Origin: Maribacter arenosus
Lineage (GTDB): Bacteria; Bacteroidota; Bacteroidia; Flavobacteriales; Flavobacteriaceae
Direction of reading: 5' to 3'
DNA: 64,000 nt
NCBI RefSeq assembly: GCF_014610845.1
Contig: NZ_JABTCG010000002.1
Coordinates: 124,001 to 188,000, forward strand
The notes beneath the pieces are model-generated. The model saw nothing but the letters and a program-made list of their open reading frames with translations, did not search any database and was not told where the DNA came from. Within the stretch, counting starts at the first letter, position 1; each line of letters begins with the position of its first letter. A program made the position numbers and the translations under genes. Shown here piece after piece: positions 26,671-37,155 of this stretch.

Positions 26671-28062
26671 ATGGGCAAGGACAATACCAGAAGATCATTC
26701 CTTAAAAAAGCAACATTAGGTTCAGCCGCATTTACCTCAGCACCTTATATATTGGCTTCTTCTTACCAGCAAAAAATATCACTTACACGTGATTATACCT
26801 TTGAAGACTATTCCAAAAACGACCAGATAAATTTAGGTTTAATCGGTTGCGGTATTCAAGGAATCTATGATACTACCTCGGCCCTGCAAGTCAATGGAGT
26901 AAAGCTGGTGGCCGTTTGCGATTTGTATACGGGCCGGTTAGATCGCGCCAAGGAATTATGGGGAAAGGATATTTTCGTAACTAGGGATTATAGGCAATTG
27001 CTGGATAGAAACGATATTGATGCCGTCATCGTTGCCACACCGGATCATTGGCATAAAAAAATAACCATAGAGGCTATGAACGCCGGAAAGGCGGTCTATT
27101 GTGAAAAACCAATGGTTCAACATTGGGAGGAAGGCCATGAGATAATCTCCGCACAAAAATCTACAGGGAAAATTTGTCAAGTTGGTAGTCAGGGAATGTC
27201 CTCGCTCGGAAATGAAAAAGCAAAACAATTGTATGAGGATGGTGCTATAGGTGAAATAGTGATGCTCGATTTTTTCAACGATCGCTATTCGGCAGAAGGG
27301 GCATGGCAGTATCCAATTCCACCCGATGCAAATCCTGATACTGTGGATTTTGATACTTTTTTAGGAAGAGCACCAAAAGTACCCTTCGAGTTAAAGCGCT
27401 TTTTCAGATGGAGAAATTACCGAGACTATGGAACCGGCGTTGCAGGCGACCTTTTTGTACATGCCTTTTCTACCCTAAACCACATCATAAGCTCAAATGG
27501 ACCAAACAAGGCAATGGCAACTGGCGGACTTCGATACTGGAAAGATGGCAGGGATGTGCCAGATGTCAGTATAACACTATACGATTATCCCAAAACGGAT
27601 ACACATGCAGCGTTCAATGCAGCATTCCGCATCAATTTTATTGCAGGAAGCGGTGGGGGTGGAGGCTTTAAATTGATCGGCACAGAGGGTGAAATGGAGG
27701 TTGGCCAAAATTCAGTGAAATTGAAACGCTCAAAACTAGGTATGATACCAGGAGGATATTCAATGATTGCCTATACTGAGGCTACCCAAGAAAAAATACG
27801 ACAGGGTTATACCGCTCAAAACTTGGAAACCAGGGAATCCAACCTTTCTACAGGGGAAACAATCTGGGAAGCTCCTGAGGAATATAAAGGAGGTCATTAC
27901 GACCATTTTTATAATTTTTTCCAGAGTATACGCAATGATAAAAAGGTAATCGAGGATCCAACATTTGGACTGAGGGCTGCTGGCGCCGCATTGTTGGCCA
28001 ATGAAAGTTACTATCAAAAAAAACCAGTTCTATGGAATCCTGATACCATGAGAAAAATCTAA
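26671..28062 (+). CDS. Gfo/Idh/MocA family oxidoreductase, Tat-exported
   Basis: A 463-residue protein. It has a Tat signal (RRSFLKKATLGS, then a hydrophobic run), a Rossmann NAD(P) domain (LGLIGCGIQGIYD, VAVCDLYTGRL, DAVIVATPDHWH) and the EKPM motif (YCEKPMVQHW) with the C-terminal alpha/beta domain. Such exported members usually act on sugars or sugar acids in the periplasm, with a tightly bound cofactor. The substrate is unknown. It ends in a perfect bidirectional terminator. Confidence 0.88.
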   Translation: MGKDNTRRSFLKKATLGSAAFTSAPYILASSYQQKISLTRDYTFEDYSKNDQINLGLIGCGIQGIYDTTSALQVNGVKLVAVCDLYTGRLDRAKELWGKDIFVTRDYRQLLDRNDIDAVIVATPDHWHKKITIEAMNAGKAVYCEKPMVQHWEEGHEIISAQKSTGKICQVGSQGMSSLGNEKAKQLYEDGAIGEIVMLDFFNDRYSAEGAWQYPIPPDANPDTVDFDTFLGRAPKVPFELKRFFRWRNYRDYGTGVAGDLFVHAFSTLNHIISSNGPNKAMATGGLRYWKDGRDVPDVSITLYDYPKTDTHAAFNAAFRINFIAGSGGGGGFKLIGTEGEMEVGQNSVKLKRSKLGMIPGGYSMIAYTEATQEKIRQGYTAQNLETRESNLSTGETIWEAPEEYKGGHYDHFYNFFQSIRNDKKVIEDPTFGLRAAGAALLANESYYQKKPVLWNPDTMRKI

Positions 28063-28096
28063 AAAAGGGGAACCGAAAACTCGGTTCCCCTTTTTT
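28061..28096. terminator. bidirectional intrinsic terminator
   Basis: Perfect inverted repeat: six A, GGGGAACCGA, loop AAAC, TCGGTTCCCC, six T. It serves the oxidoreductase gene on the plus strand and the uspA/hemN transcript on the minus strand. Confidence 0.9.
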
Positions 28097-28124
28097 AAAG
28101 ATCAATTTAATATAAAAATATCGA

Positions 28125-28946
28125 CTATATCCTAAAGGTCACTACTGGTACATTGGAATGATTGGCAATATCCTCGCCGATACTTCCCATGAAGAAGTGC
28201 GATAAGCCTTTTCTTCCGTGTGTGGAAATGCCTATGATATCCGCACCAATCTTATCCCCATAATTCAGAATACCTTTTTCCACGCTATAATCATTGTAAA
28301 TATTGACTTTGGTATCAACACCCGCTTTTTTCAAAAACTTGGAAATCCTTTCTTGGATATCACTTGTGCTAAGAAAATCATCACCAGGTGTATTGATATA
28401 AACGAGCTTCAATTCCGCTGAAAGCATGGCTGCAAATTGTTTCGCTTTTCGAAAGGCTTCAATGCTCTCTTCCTTAAAGCCGCTTGCAAACAAAAATTTC
28501 TCTACCTTAAAGTCTGTATGCTCTTTTTTGATAACAAGTACGGGTATATCTGCATTACGCACCACACGTTCTGCGTTGGACCCTACAAATATCTCTTTTA
28601 ATCCATCGGTGCCATGCGAACCCATGACGATCATATCGGCATTGTTTTTCTTCGCCACGTCATTAACTTCACTGAACACTTTAAAATGTTTAATTATAGG
28701 TGTGATTTCAACTCCATTGAGATAAGGCTTATTCAAAAATTCCTTAAACCTTTTCTCAGCCAATTTTATCAAGAATACGGTCTGTTCTGGATGAAAACCT
28801 TCAGATGAAGTGGCCATCGCCTGGTTTAGCTCTAACATATGAAGGACCAAAATTTCCGATTTGTGTTTTTTCGCAAGAGAAGCAGCCACTTTCAGTGCAA
28901 ATTCCGATTGTTCCGAAAAATCTACGGGTACTACTATTTTTTTCAT
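28125..28946 (-). CDS. universal stress protein UspA family, tandem domain
   Basis: A 273-residue protein with two Usp domains. The first has the ATP-binding loop MGSHGTDGLKEIFVGS (G-x2-G-x9-GS), the second a STHGRKGLSHFFMGS version. It starts VVPVDFSEQSEFALKVA, the usual beginning of the family. It follows hemN by 29 bases on the same strand and probably shares its Crp/Fnr-type promoter, linking it to low oxygen. Confidence 0.9.
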   Translation of the reverse strand: MKKIVVPVDFSEQSEFALKVAASLAKKHKSEILVLHMLELNQAMATSSEGFHPEQTVFLIKLAEKRFKEFLNKPYLNGVEITPIIKHFKVFSEVNDVAKKNNADMIVMGSHGTDGLKEIFVGSNAERVVRNADIPVLVIKKEHTDFKVEKFLFASGFKEESIEAFRKAKQFAAMLSAELKLVYINTPGDDFLSTSDIQERISKFLKKAGVDTKVNIYNDYSVEKGILNYGDKIGADIIGISTHGRKGLSHFFMGSIGEDIANHSNVPVVTFRI

Positions 28947-28975
28947 AATGTAGGTTTTAAAACTAAGTTCAAAAA

Positions 28976-30337
28976 TTAAATCGTCATCGAAAACAACCTA
29001 GTCTCTGGCTCTTTTCTATGTAATAGAACGTCAAAGGCCATACAAATATTACGAATAAAGGGTTGGCCTTCTTCCGTAACCCTTAATTCATCTATTCCAA
29101 ACGCCACCAAACCGTCCTGTTCCATCTCTCTGAGTCTTTCGACCACTGAAGGAATCTCAGGGAAGTAGGTTTCCTTTGTGTCCCAATTTGTTTTAAAGCG
29201 GCACATTAAATTCAAGATATGTTTTCTAATGATCCGATCTTCCTGTGTTAAGATATGCCCTCTATAAATTGGGATGATATTGTTTTCGACTAAATGTTTA
29301 TATTCTTCCAAGCCTTTTACATTTTGGGCAAAACTGTACCAACTATCACTGATACTCGAAGCCCCCAACCCGACCATAACCTGAGTTTTTGAGGCTGTAT
29401 ACCCCATAAAATTACGATGTAGTTTGCCGGAAATCATGGATTGATAAAGACTATCGCTTTTTAAAGCAAAGTGATCCATTCCTATTTCTTCATAACCGAC
29501 TTTCGACAATAGTTTTTTCCCCTCTTCATATTGTGCCCTCTTTGCTTTGGCACTAGGCAGGTCTTCATCTAAAAAACCACGTTGGCCGTTACCCTTTAAC
29601 CAAGGCACATGGGCATAACTGTAAAAAGCCAACCTATCGGGCCTCAAGGACTTGGTCTTTAGAATGGTTTCTTTAACATGTTCCAGGGTTTGGTGGGGCA
29701 AACCAAAAATTAAATCATGACCAACAGAAGTATAACCTATTTCCCTGGCAGCTTCGGTTACCGTTTTTACATTTTCGTAAGGCTGTACCCTATGAATCGC
29801 CTTTTGAACCTTTTCATTATAATCCTGAACGCCATAACTCACCCTTCTAAAACCAACATCATATAAAGCCTGTAAATGTTCCTTTGTGGTATTATTGGGG
29901 TGACCTTCAAAACTAAACTCATATTCTGGGGCTTTTTCAGCCCATCTAAATATCCCGTTAATTAGCCTCGTCAAGTTCTGGGGCGAGAAAAAAGTAGGGG
30001 TACCCCCACCCAAATGCATTTCTTTTATGATGGGCTTAGAACCAAAAAGGTCACAATACAACCGCCATTCCTTTAGAACGGAACTGATATACGGGGTTTC
30101 CACATCATGTTGTTTCGTTATGCGTTTATGACATCCGCAAAACGTACACATGCTTTCACAATAGGGCAAATGAATGTATAGACTTATGCCCTCTTTGGCA
30201 TTGCTTTCATCGAAACTTTTCTTCAGGGTATTCTTCCATTCTTGACCAGAAAACGTATCCATATTCCAATAAGGCACCGTCGGGTAACTTGTATATCTTG
30301 GCCCCGGAATATTATATTTCTGTATAAGCTGGCTCAT
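28976..30337 (-). CDS. hemN: oxygen-independent coproporphyrinogen III dehydrogenase
   Basis: The start at 30337 (MSQLIQKYNIPGPRYTSYPT) is chosen because this is the conserved N-terminus; longer in-frame starts would remove the promoter. It has 453 residues. The radical-SAM cluster motif is Cys60-x3-Cys64-x2-Cys67 (YCESMCTFCGCHK), followed by LGGGTPTF and the HemN C-terminal domain. It converts coproporphyrinogen III to protoporphyrinogen IX without O2, for haem synthesis under anoxia. A Crp/Fnr-type palindrome precedes it. Confidence 0.95.
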   Translation of the reverse strand: MSQLIQKYNIPGPRYTSYPTVPYWNMDTFSGQEWKNTLKKSFDESNAKEGISLYIHLPYCESMCTFCGCHKRITKQHDVETPYISSVLKEWRLYCDLFGSKPIIKEMHLGGGTPTFFSPQNLTRLINGIFRWAEKAPEYEFSFEGHPNNTTKEHLQALYDVGFRRVSYGVQDYNEKVQKAIHRVQPYENVKTVTEAAREIGYTSVGHDLIFGLPHQTLEHVKETILKTKSLRPDRLAFYSYAHVPWLKGNGQRGFLDEDLPSAKAKRAQYEEGKKLLSKVGYEEIGMDHFALKSDSLYQSMISGKLHRNFMGYTASKTQVMVGLGASSISDSWYSFAQNVKGLEEYKHLVENNIIPIYRGHILTQEDRIIRKHILNLMCRFKTNWDTKETYFPEIPSVVERLREMEQDGLVAFGIDELRVTEEGQPFIRNICMAFDVLLHRKEPETRLFSMTI

Positions 30338-30356
30338 GCAAATAATTTGAGAATTA

Positions 30357-30399
30357 CAAATATACAATGCAAAGATCTAAATTAACATGACAATTATCA
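30357..30399 (-). promoter_or_regulatory. Crp/Fnr-type promoter of hemN-uspA
   Basis: TGAC-AATT-ATCA (30388-30399) with a perfect -7 box TATATTTG (30357-30364) in the standard register. The start codon follows about 20 bases later. hemN is a classical Fnr target in other bacteria. Confidence 0.72.
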
Positions 30400-30627
30400 C
30401 ATTGCCCAAAGGGGTTAAAACCAGTGTTCTTCGGATTGGTCCATATTGCCTTTCGAAGATTTTCGACTTAGGTTATTGGTAAGCACTCCCAACACTTTGA
30501 TCCGGAATATCTATTTTTTCAGCATATGGGATTTCATTATCACACTGAGGTTCTCAATTTATAATAACGTCAAAACCTTTCGGGGTTAAATCCAAATAAT
30601 CGGGGATACATCGAAAAACGAACCATT

Positions 30628-30652
30628 TTTGGACGTAAAAGACTTATTTTTG
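30628..30652 (+). promoter_or_regulatory. promoter of the nucleotidyltransferase gene
   Basis: TTTG at 30628-30631 and TATTTTTG at 30645-30652, a Bacteroidota-type -33/-7 pair, 21 bases before the start codon. The 30400-30627 stretch upstream holds no gene and no other signal I can name. Confidence 0.5.
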
Positions 30653-30673
30653 CCCCTTTAAAAGACAAAACAC

Positions 30674-31561
30674 ATGACATTACTATTAATGGCCGCTGGA
30701 AGCGGAAGCCGATATGGGAAATTAAAACAGTTTGATGGCTTAGGTCCAAACGAGGAATTTTTAATGGAATTCAGCATATTTGATGCCTTGGAAAATGATT
30801 TTGACCATGTTGTTGCTATTACTAAGAAGGATAATGTTACTTTTTTAAGAGATCACTTATCGGCGAGATTACCTAAAAAAATCAAGCTCGATGTTATTGC
30901 CCAGGAATTAATGGACATTCCTGAAGGATGTAGCTATACTGGGGAACGTCAAAAGCCTTGGGGAACGGCACATGCCGTTTGGACAGCACGAAATTTAATA
31001 AACAATCCTTTTGTGGTCATCAATGCGGATGATTATTATGGTAAAGGTGCCTTCAAGAATGCCGCCAACTTCATAAAAGACAAAAAATATAAAGATGCTT
31101 ACGGACTTGTTGGATATACCTTAAAAGATACACTTTCAGAACATGGATCCGTTTCCCGAGGGGTCTGCGAAGCCAATGATAAAAACACTTTGATATCCGT
31201 TGTTGAACGTACTAAGCTTATACAAAAGGGCAATGTTGTTGTGGATCAGGATTCTGGCGTCGAATTTACAGGTGATGAATTGGTTAGTATGAACTATTGG
31301 ATTTGCCGACCTACCATTTTCAAGGCAATAGAAAAGGATTTAAGATCATTCCTTCAAAAAGGTGAGAATTTAGAAAAAGGAGAGATTTATATTCCGTTTG
31401 TAATTCAGGAAATGGTACAGCGCAATGAAGTGATGGTAAAAGTGGTTCCATCTGGCGGCAAATGGTTTGGTGTCACCTATGCCAGCGATCGGGAAATGGC
31501 GGTATCACAATTACAGGAAACCACGGATAAGGGAGGATATCCTTCCCCGTTGTGGAAATAG
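30674..31561 (+). CDS. nucleotidyltransferase family protein
   Basis: A 295-residue protein with the N-terminal nucleotide-binding signature of sugar nucleotidylyltransferases (LLLMAAGSGSRYGKLKQFDGLG) and the metal site NADDYYGKGAF. WGTAHAVW lies between them. It probably joins a nucleotide to a sugar phosphate or related alcohol. It stands alone, so the pathway is not evident. Confidence 0.82.
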   Translation: MTLLLMAAGSGSRYGKLKQFDGLGPNEEFLMEFSIFDALENDFDHVVAITKKDNVTFLRDHLSARLPKKIKLDVIAQELMDIPEGCSYTGERQKPWGTAHAVWTARNLINNPFVVINADDYYGKGAFKNAANFIKDKKYKDAYGLVGYTLKDTLSEHGSVSRGVCEANDKNTLISVVERTKLIQKGNVVVDQDSGVEFTGDELVSMNYWICRPTIFKAIEKDLRSFLQKGENLEKGEIYIPFVIQEMVQRNEVMVKVVPSGGKWFGVTYASDREMAVSQLQETTDKGGYPSPLWK

Positions 31562-31836
31562 CACAATTGTTTCAAAGGGAACATGGATATCAAGGCTACA
31601 ACGCATTGGTAATACAGAATAAACAGCTTTATTAACATCCAGTTGCTTCTTGACGAGGAGAATCTTGATTGTGTTTTTCAGGGAATCAAGCTTATTTTTA
31701 ACGATGATATCAAGTTGATATCGAACATTTCTTGTGCACTCCAGAATTTGAATTGTTGTTAAGGACTATTTGATTGTAAGCAGAAAGCCCAGATTGAAAC
31801 GGATTCTATGCAAGGTGTGGTTCAGGAAAAATTGGG
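31562..31836. other. 275-base stretch without intact gene, possible gene remnant
   Basis: No ORF of useful length. On the plus strand the segment after about 31655 reads protein-like in one frame (ENLDCVFQGIKLIFNDDIK, then after one stop AQIETDSMQGVVQEKLG), interrupted by stop codons. This could be a decayed gene between the nucleotidyltransferase and lacI. The identity is not recognised. Confidence 0.3.
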
Positions 31837-32868
31837 TTAGACCATTGGCAATTTCCTAGTAGATTCCCTAACGATAAGACTGGTTTTTACAACTTTGGTC
31901 TCAAAATTCCCCGGAGAACTGATATTTTCAATACGATCGATCAATCGATTGGCGCATGTTTCACCAATATAAGAGCCATGCTGACTAACCATGGTCAACG
32001 CTGGAGTAACATATTTTGACAATCGGCCATTTGTAAATCCGATTATTGCAATATCATTCGGCACATGGTATCCTCTGGCCATAATAATACCCATGGCCTT
32101 TACTGTGGTTATTTCATCCAGTGCCATAATACCATCAATATTCTTGTCATTCAGGATAAATGATAAAATAAACTCCAAATCGTCCTTGGGTTCTATCGGG
32201 GTTATCAATTTATCATCAAAGGCGAATCCCTTTTCGCTTAAAGCCTGCTTATAACCATCTACACGTAACCGACCTATCTTAGTACTATGGATTGGGGAAA
32301 TTATAGCAATGTTCGTACAACCGGTATCCAGCAAATACTTGGTAGCCTTGTATCCGGCCTGAAAATCATCAACGATCACCTTATCACATTCAATGGCATC
32401 CAATACCCGATCGAACATGACCAAAGGAATTTGATTATCTACAGTTTCCAAAATTTTCCCTATATGCTTATTTGTTTGCATTTCCGAGGCAACAGTAGAA
32501 AGTATTAGTCCGTCAACAGCCCCACTACTCAACAAGTCCAAGGTCATTGCCTCTTTTTTAAGCGAATGGTCACTGATGCAACTAATAATACTGTATCCCC
32601 TTTCATTGGCCACCTTTTCGATACCATAAAGCACTTGTACAAAAAAATAATTCAGGATGTTGGGAATTATGACCCCAATGGTCTTTGTACTCCTATTCAC
32701 TAAATTCTGGGCAATCTTGTTTGGTTTATAGTGGTTCGCTTTGGCATACTTTCGAATCTTCGATTTTAAACCATCACTAATCTCATGACTATCATGCAAG
32801 GACTTTGATACCGTGGAAACTGAAACCGAAAAATGTTTGGCGATATCTTTCAGGGTTAGTTTTGTCAT
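31837..32868 (-). CDS. LacI family transcriptional regulator of xylose genes
   Basis: A 343-residue protein: the LacI headpiece (TLKDIAKHFSVSVSTVSKSL, hinge YKPNKIAQNL) and a periplasmic-binding-like sensor domain (TIGVIIPNILNYFFVQVLYG). It is the last gene of the xylB-xylA-transporter transcript, so it most likely represses that operon and responds to xylose or a derivative. A LacI-type palindrome lies in the xylB upstream region. Confidence 0.88.
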   Translation of the reverse strand: MTKLTLKDIAKHFSVSVSTVSKSLHDSHEISDGLKSKIRKYAKANHYKPNKIAQNLVNRSTKTIGVIIPNILNYFFVQVLYGIEKVANERGYSIISCISDHSLKKEAMTLDLLSSGAVDGLILSTVASEMQTNKHIGKILETVDNQIPLVMFDRVLDAIECDKVIVDDFQAGYKATKYLLDTGCTNIAIISPIHSTKIGRLRVDGYKQALSEKGFAFDDKLITPIEPKDDLEFILSFILNDKNIDGIMALDEITTVKAMGIIMARGYHVPNDIAIIGFTNGRLSKYVTPALTMVSQHGSYIGETCANRLIDRIENISSPGNFETKVVKTSLIVRESTRKLPMV

Positions 32869-32899
32869 GGTCCTTGATTTTTGAATAGTTCAATATCAA

Positions 32900-34318
32900 T
32901 TAATGCTTCTTCCACATCCTTTCCATTTCCTCCAATGTTTTCCCTTTTGTTTCGGGAACAAATTTCCAGACCAAGAATGCGGCCAGTAAGCCCATGATGC
33001 CATAGATCCAATACGAGAAACCATGATTGAATTGCTCCAACAAGTAGCTGTTTTTATCCATTAAAGGAAACGTCCAAGACACTAGGTAATTTGATATCCA
33101 TTGGGCGGCTACAGCAATGGCCATAGCCTTTCCCCTAATTTTGTTTGGGAATATTTCTGATAACAATACCCAGGTTACCGGTCCCCAACTCATGGCAAAA
33201 CTAGCCACATAACACAGCATGAAAACCAGTGCCCCTATACCTATGGCTTCCATAAAGAAAGAGGTTCCCAAGGCGAACATGGATAAAGCCATCCCCATAG
33301 CCCCGATGATCATCAGGGGCTTTCTTCCAAATTTATCCACTGTCATTATGGCCAATACCGTGAAAATCAGGTTTACCGAACCAACGATAATAGTCTGCAA
33401 TAGCGCCACATCGGTTCCGGCCCCCATGCTCTTAAATATTTCAGGGGCATAATACAATACCACATTAATACCCACAAATTGTTGGAATACGGAAAGCAGC
33501 ACCCCAATTACTACAACGCCAATACCGAACGAGAATAGCTTACCCGAATGACTTGTCACAGTACTCTGAATCTCTAGCAAGATCTTCTTTGCATTTTCAG
33601 GGTTGTTGACCCTGGTTAAAACGGCTAGGGCCTTTTCCGGTTTCGATTTTAATACCAAGGACCTTGGGGTATCAGGTACAAATAGCAACATTACCAAAAA
33701 CAAGAATGCGGGTATAACTTCCGAGGCGAACATCCATCGCCATCCGACCAAATTCAACCATGTATCATCGCCTTGCAAAGAAATATAATAATTCACGAAA
33801 TAGACCACCAGCATACCAAAAATGATGGCGAACTGGTTCATAGACACCAACTTGCCCCTAATCTTTGCCGGTGATATTTCGGCAATATACAAAGGGGATA
33901 ACATTGATGCCAACCCTACCCCAATACCACCAATAATCCTATAAACAATAAAGATGTAGATAAAGGTATGGTCGGCTTCGCCGATTGGTTTTAAAAAGAT
34001 TTCCGGCATTGCCGATCCCATTGCGGATAGCAGGAACAAAATAGCCGCCAAAATCAGTCCGTTTCTACGTCCTAGTTTTTTGCTTACGATACCTCCTAAA
34101 ATACCCCCAATCACACAACCGATCAAAGCACTGGAAACAACTAATCCTAATCGGGCATTTGCGCTCATTTCATCCAACCCAAATGGCATTACGAAAAAAC
34201 TATCCAAAGAACTGACTGTTCCTGAAATTACGGCCGTGTCATAGCCAAAAAGCAGCCCCCCAAGTGTGGCCACCACTGTTAATCGCAATAAATAAAGGGA
34301 ATTGGTCGATTTTTGCAT
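32900..34318 (-). CDS. xylE: MFS sugar porter, probable xylose:H+ symporter
   Basis: A 472-residue twelve-helix transporter with sugar-porter signatures: GGLLFGYDTAVISG in helix 1, KLGRRNG loop, PDTPRSLVLKSKPEKA after helix 6, and PETKGKTLEEMERMW at the C-terminus. Its position directly after xylA makes D-xylose the likely substrate. The symbol rests on context; XylE-type and other sugar porters are alike in sequence. Confidence 0.82.
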   Translation of the reverse strand: MQKSTNSLYLLRLTVVATLGGLLFGYDTAVISGTVSSLDSFFVMPFGLDEMSANARLGLVVSSALIGCVIGGILGGIVSKKLGRRNGLILAAILFLLSAMGSAMPEIFLKPIGEADHTFIYIFIVYRIIGGIGVGLASMLSPLYIAEISPAKIRGKLVSMNQFAIIFGMLVVYFVNYYISLQGDDTWLNLVGWRWMFASEVIPAFLFLVMLLFVPDTPRSLVLKSKPEKALAVLTRVNNPENAKKILLEIQSTVTSHSGKLFSFGIGVVVIGVLLSVFQQFVGINVVLYYAPEIFKSMGAGTDVALLQTIIVGSVNLIFTVLAIMTVDKFGRKPLMIIGAMGMALSMFALGTSFFMEAIGIGALVFMLCYVASFAMSWGPVTWVLLSEIFPNKIRGKAMAIAVAAQWISNYLVSWTFPLMDKNSYLLEQFNHGFSYWIYGIMGLLAAFLVWKFVPETKGKTLEEMERMWKKH

Positions 34319-34335
34319 TGAATTGGTTTTACGAA

Positions 34336-35661
34336 CTATATATATTGATTGATGATATTCTCGAACAATTCCTGCTTCCCACTTTTAAGTTCAAGTTCCC
34401 CATTGTTCTTCGCTAAATTATAGAGGTCGGATAAGGTCAATTTACCTTTTTCAAAGTCTTTTCCCTTACCGGAATCAAAAGAACTATACCTTTTTTGTCT
34501 CAAGGCTTCATAATCAGAAGATGATATGATTCTATCTGCTGCGATCAATGCCCTTGCAAAGGTATCTGCCCCTCCGATATGTGCATGGAAAACATCATCC
34601 TGATCGGTAGAGTTCCTTCTGATCTTTGCATCAAAATTAATTCCACCTCCTTGCAATCCACCCGCTTTTAGGAATACCAACATGGCTTCAGTTGTTTCCA
34701 GAACATTGTTAGGAAACTGATCGGTATCCCATCCGTTTTGATAATCACCACGGTTTGCATCCAAGCTACCTAACATTCCTGCTTTTGCCGCAACTGCCAG
34801 TTCATGTTGGAACGTGTGTTGGGCCAACGTTGCATGGTTTACTTCAATATTGATCTTGAAATCTTTTTCCAAGCCATATTGATGTAAGAATCCTATTGCT
34901 GTGGCTGTATCAAAGTCGTACTGATGTTTCATAGGTTCCATAGGCTTGGGCTCAATAAAGAAATTGCCTTTAAACCCTTGACCACGGGCATAATCGCGCG
35001 CCATCGCCAAAAACTGGCCCATATGATCTAATTCGCGTCCCATATCGGTATTTAGTAGGGACATATAGCCTTCACGACCGCCCCAAAAAACATAATTCTC
35101 ACCCCCAAGGGCAATGGTCGTATCCAACGCCAATTTAATCTGTCCACCTGCCCGGGCTACTACATCGAAATCCGGATTGGTGGTAGCACCGTTCATATAC
35201 CGTGGATTGGAAAAACAATTGGCTGTTCCCCAAAGAAGTTTTACGCCTGAAGCCGCTTTCTTTTCTTTTAGGTAATCCGTTATTGTAGCCAAACTTTTTT
35301 CGGATTCGGAAAAAGTCGCCCCTTCTTGGATTAAATCAAAATCATGGAAACAGAAATAATCAAAGCCCATTTTGGTGATAAACTCAAAAGCGGCGTCCGC
35401 TTTATCCTTTGCCGCCTGCAAAGGTTCCGAAGCCTGATCCCATCCAAAATTCTGGGTACCTGGCCCAAAAGGATCCGAGCCTTGTCCGCAGAAGGTGTGC
35501 CAGTAAGCAATGGCAAACTTAAAGTGCTCGCGCATGGTTTTACCTGCAACAATCTGTTCCGGATTATAATATTTAAAAGCCAATGGATTGTCTGAATCCT
35601 TACCTTCAAATTTAATTTCCCCGATTCCCTTAAAGTATTCTTTATTTCCTATCAGTGCCAT
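34336..35661 (-). CDS. xylA: xylose isomerase
   Basis: A 441-residue protein of the usual xylose isomerase length. It shows [20 protein letters not shown], the catalytic CFHDFD segment and the metal-ligand region [20 protein letters not shown]. It interconverts D-xylose and D-xylulose in the cytoplasm. xylB lies ten bases upstream on the same strand, so the two are translated from one message. Confidence 0.96.
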   Translation of the reverse strand: MALIGNKEYFKGIGEIKFEGKDSDNPLAFKYYNPEQIVAGKTMREHFKFAIAYWHTFCGQGSDPFGPGTQNFGWDQASEPLQAAKDKADAAFEFITKMGFDYFCFHDFDLIQEGATFSESEKSLATITDYLKEKKAASGVKLLWGTANCFSNPRYMNGATTNPDFDVVARAGGQIKLALDTTIALGGENYVFWGGREGYMSLLNTDMGRELDHMGQFLAMARDYARGQGFKGNFFIEPKPMEPMKHQYDFDTATAIGFLHQYGLEKDFKINIEVNHATLAQHTFQHELAVAAKAGMLGSLDANRGDYQNGWDTDQFPNNVLETTEAMLVFLKAGGLQGGGINFDAKIRRNSTDQDDVFHAHIGGADTFARALIAADRIISSSDYEALRQKRYSSFDSGKGKDFEKGKLTLSDLYNLAKNNGELELKSGKQELFENIINQYI

Positions 35662-35670
35662 GATGATGTT

Positions 35671-37155
35671 TTATATATTACTAATTAGTTTCAATTCTTT
35701 TTTCCAAATTGCATAGGCCTCGTCAAAGGGTTTTTTGTCTTTGGCAGGTTTAAATGTCTTTACATAGTCGTTCTCCATGATGTACGATCCGAATTTTTCA
35801 AAATCGCCATCATGCAATCCTGCCGCCCTAGCGGCACCGATTGCTCCGGTAGTATTGTATATCTCAATGCCATGCCCGATCAAGGTTGCGACGGTATTCG
35901 AGAAAATCCCAGATCGAAATAAATTATCATTTCCAACACGCAATACGTTGACCTCTATTCCATCCGATTTAAGAATCTCCATTCCATAAACAAATGAAAA
36001 TGCAATACCTTCCAATGCTGCCCTACAAATATGGGCCTTGCCATGATTGTTCAGGTTAATATTGAGAAGTCTGGAACCTACCTCCCTATTGTTCAACATA
36101 CGTTCTGCACCATTGCCGAAAGGGATCATACAAACCCCATCCGATCCGACAGGAATTTCCGATGCCAAGGTGTTCATTTCTTCATAAGACGAAACGTCCA
36201 AATTATTCAATAGCCATCGATATTGAATTCCGGCACCATTGATACAAAGCAATTTTCCTATTCGTGGATGCTGCCCTTTTTTATAATTCACATGGGCAAA
36301 GTTATTCACACGGGAACTTTCCTTGACAGAGAGGCTATCGGTGATGGCATAAAACACTCCGGATGTCCCACCCGTACCAGCCACTTCACCCGGCTTGAAT
36401 ACATTGAGGGAAAGTGCATTGTTGGGTTGGTCCCCGGCCCTATAATAAATTGGCGTCCCGACCGCCAAGCCACTTTCAAGTCCTCCTTTTTCAGACACCT
36501 TGGATTGTATCCCAAAAGTTTCAATAATATCGGGCACCATGGATTTTTCAATATCGTAATGGTCCAATAGGAAATCGGCGATTTCATCTTTTTTAAAATC
36601 CCATAGGACACCTTCGGAAAGACCCGAAATCGTGGTATTCATCGTATTCGATAACTTGAAAGCGATATAGTCGCCAGGGAGCATGAATTTATATATCTTA
36701 TTAAAAATCTCGGGCTCATTTTCCTTAACCCATTTTAGTTTAGAGGCCGTAAAGTTACCGGGGGAGTTCAAAAGATGGGTAGTGCATTTGTCCTCTCCAA
36801 TTTCCTCAAAGGCCCTATTGCCTATTTCAACGGCTCGACTATCGCACCAAATAATCGAAGGTCGCAAGGGTTTCCCAGCCTTATCCACCACTACAAGTCC
36901 ATGCATTTGATAGGAGATACCTATGCCTTTGATCTGTGTTTGGGTAATTGTATGGGCAGCCTTAAGTCTTGAGATCGCAGCACATATATAGTTCCACCAA
37001 TCATCGGGTTGTTGCTCGGCCCAACCATTCTTAATGGCCAACATTCCCATTTCGGATTCAGGCTCTTGTACTAGCCCGATACTCTTACCGGTAGCCATAT
37101 CGACCAGTGCTGCTTTAATGGAAGAACTTCCTATATCCAATCCTAGATAAAACAT
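35671..37155 (-). CDS. xylB: xylulokinase
   Basis: A 494-residue FGGY-family kinase: N-terminal LGLDIGSSSIKAALVD, the substrate loop YQMHGLVVVD, SIIWCDSRA, and the C-terminal ATP-site region LRVGNDNLFRSGIFSNTVA. It phosphorylates D-xylulose to feed the pentose phosphate pathway. It is the first gene of the xylose operon. Confidence 0.92.
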   Translation of the reverse strand: MFYLGLDIGSSSIKAALVDMATGKSIGLVQEPESEMGMLAIKNGWAEQQPDDWWNYICAAISRLKAAHTITQTQIKGIGISYQMHGLVVVDKAGKPLRPSIIWCDSRAVEIGNRAFEEIGEDKCTTHLLNSPGNFTASKLKWVKENEPEIFNKIYKFMLPGDYIAFKLSNTMNTTISGLSEGVLWDFKKDEIADFLLDHYDIEKSMVPDIIETFGIQSKVSEKGGLESGLAVGTPIYYRAGDQPNNALSLNVFKPGEVAGTGGTSGVFYAITDSLSVKESSRVNNFAHVNYKKGQHPRIGKLLCINGAGIQYRWLLNNLDVSSYEEMNTLASEIPVGSDGVCMIPFGNGAERMLNNREVGSRLLNINLNNHGKAHICRAALEGIAFSFVYGMEILKSDGIEVNVLRVGNDNLFRSGIFSNTVATLIGHGIEIYNTTGAIGAARAAGLHDGDFEKFGSYIMENDYVKTFKPAKDKKPFDEAYAIWKKELKLISNI

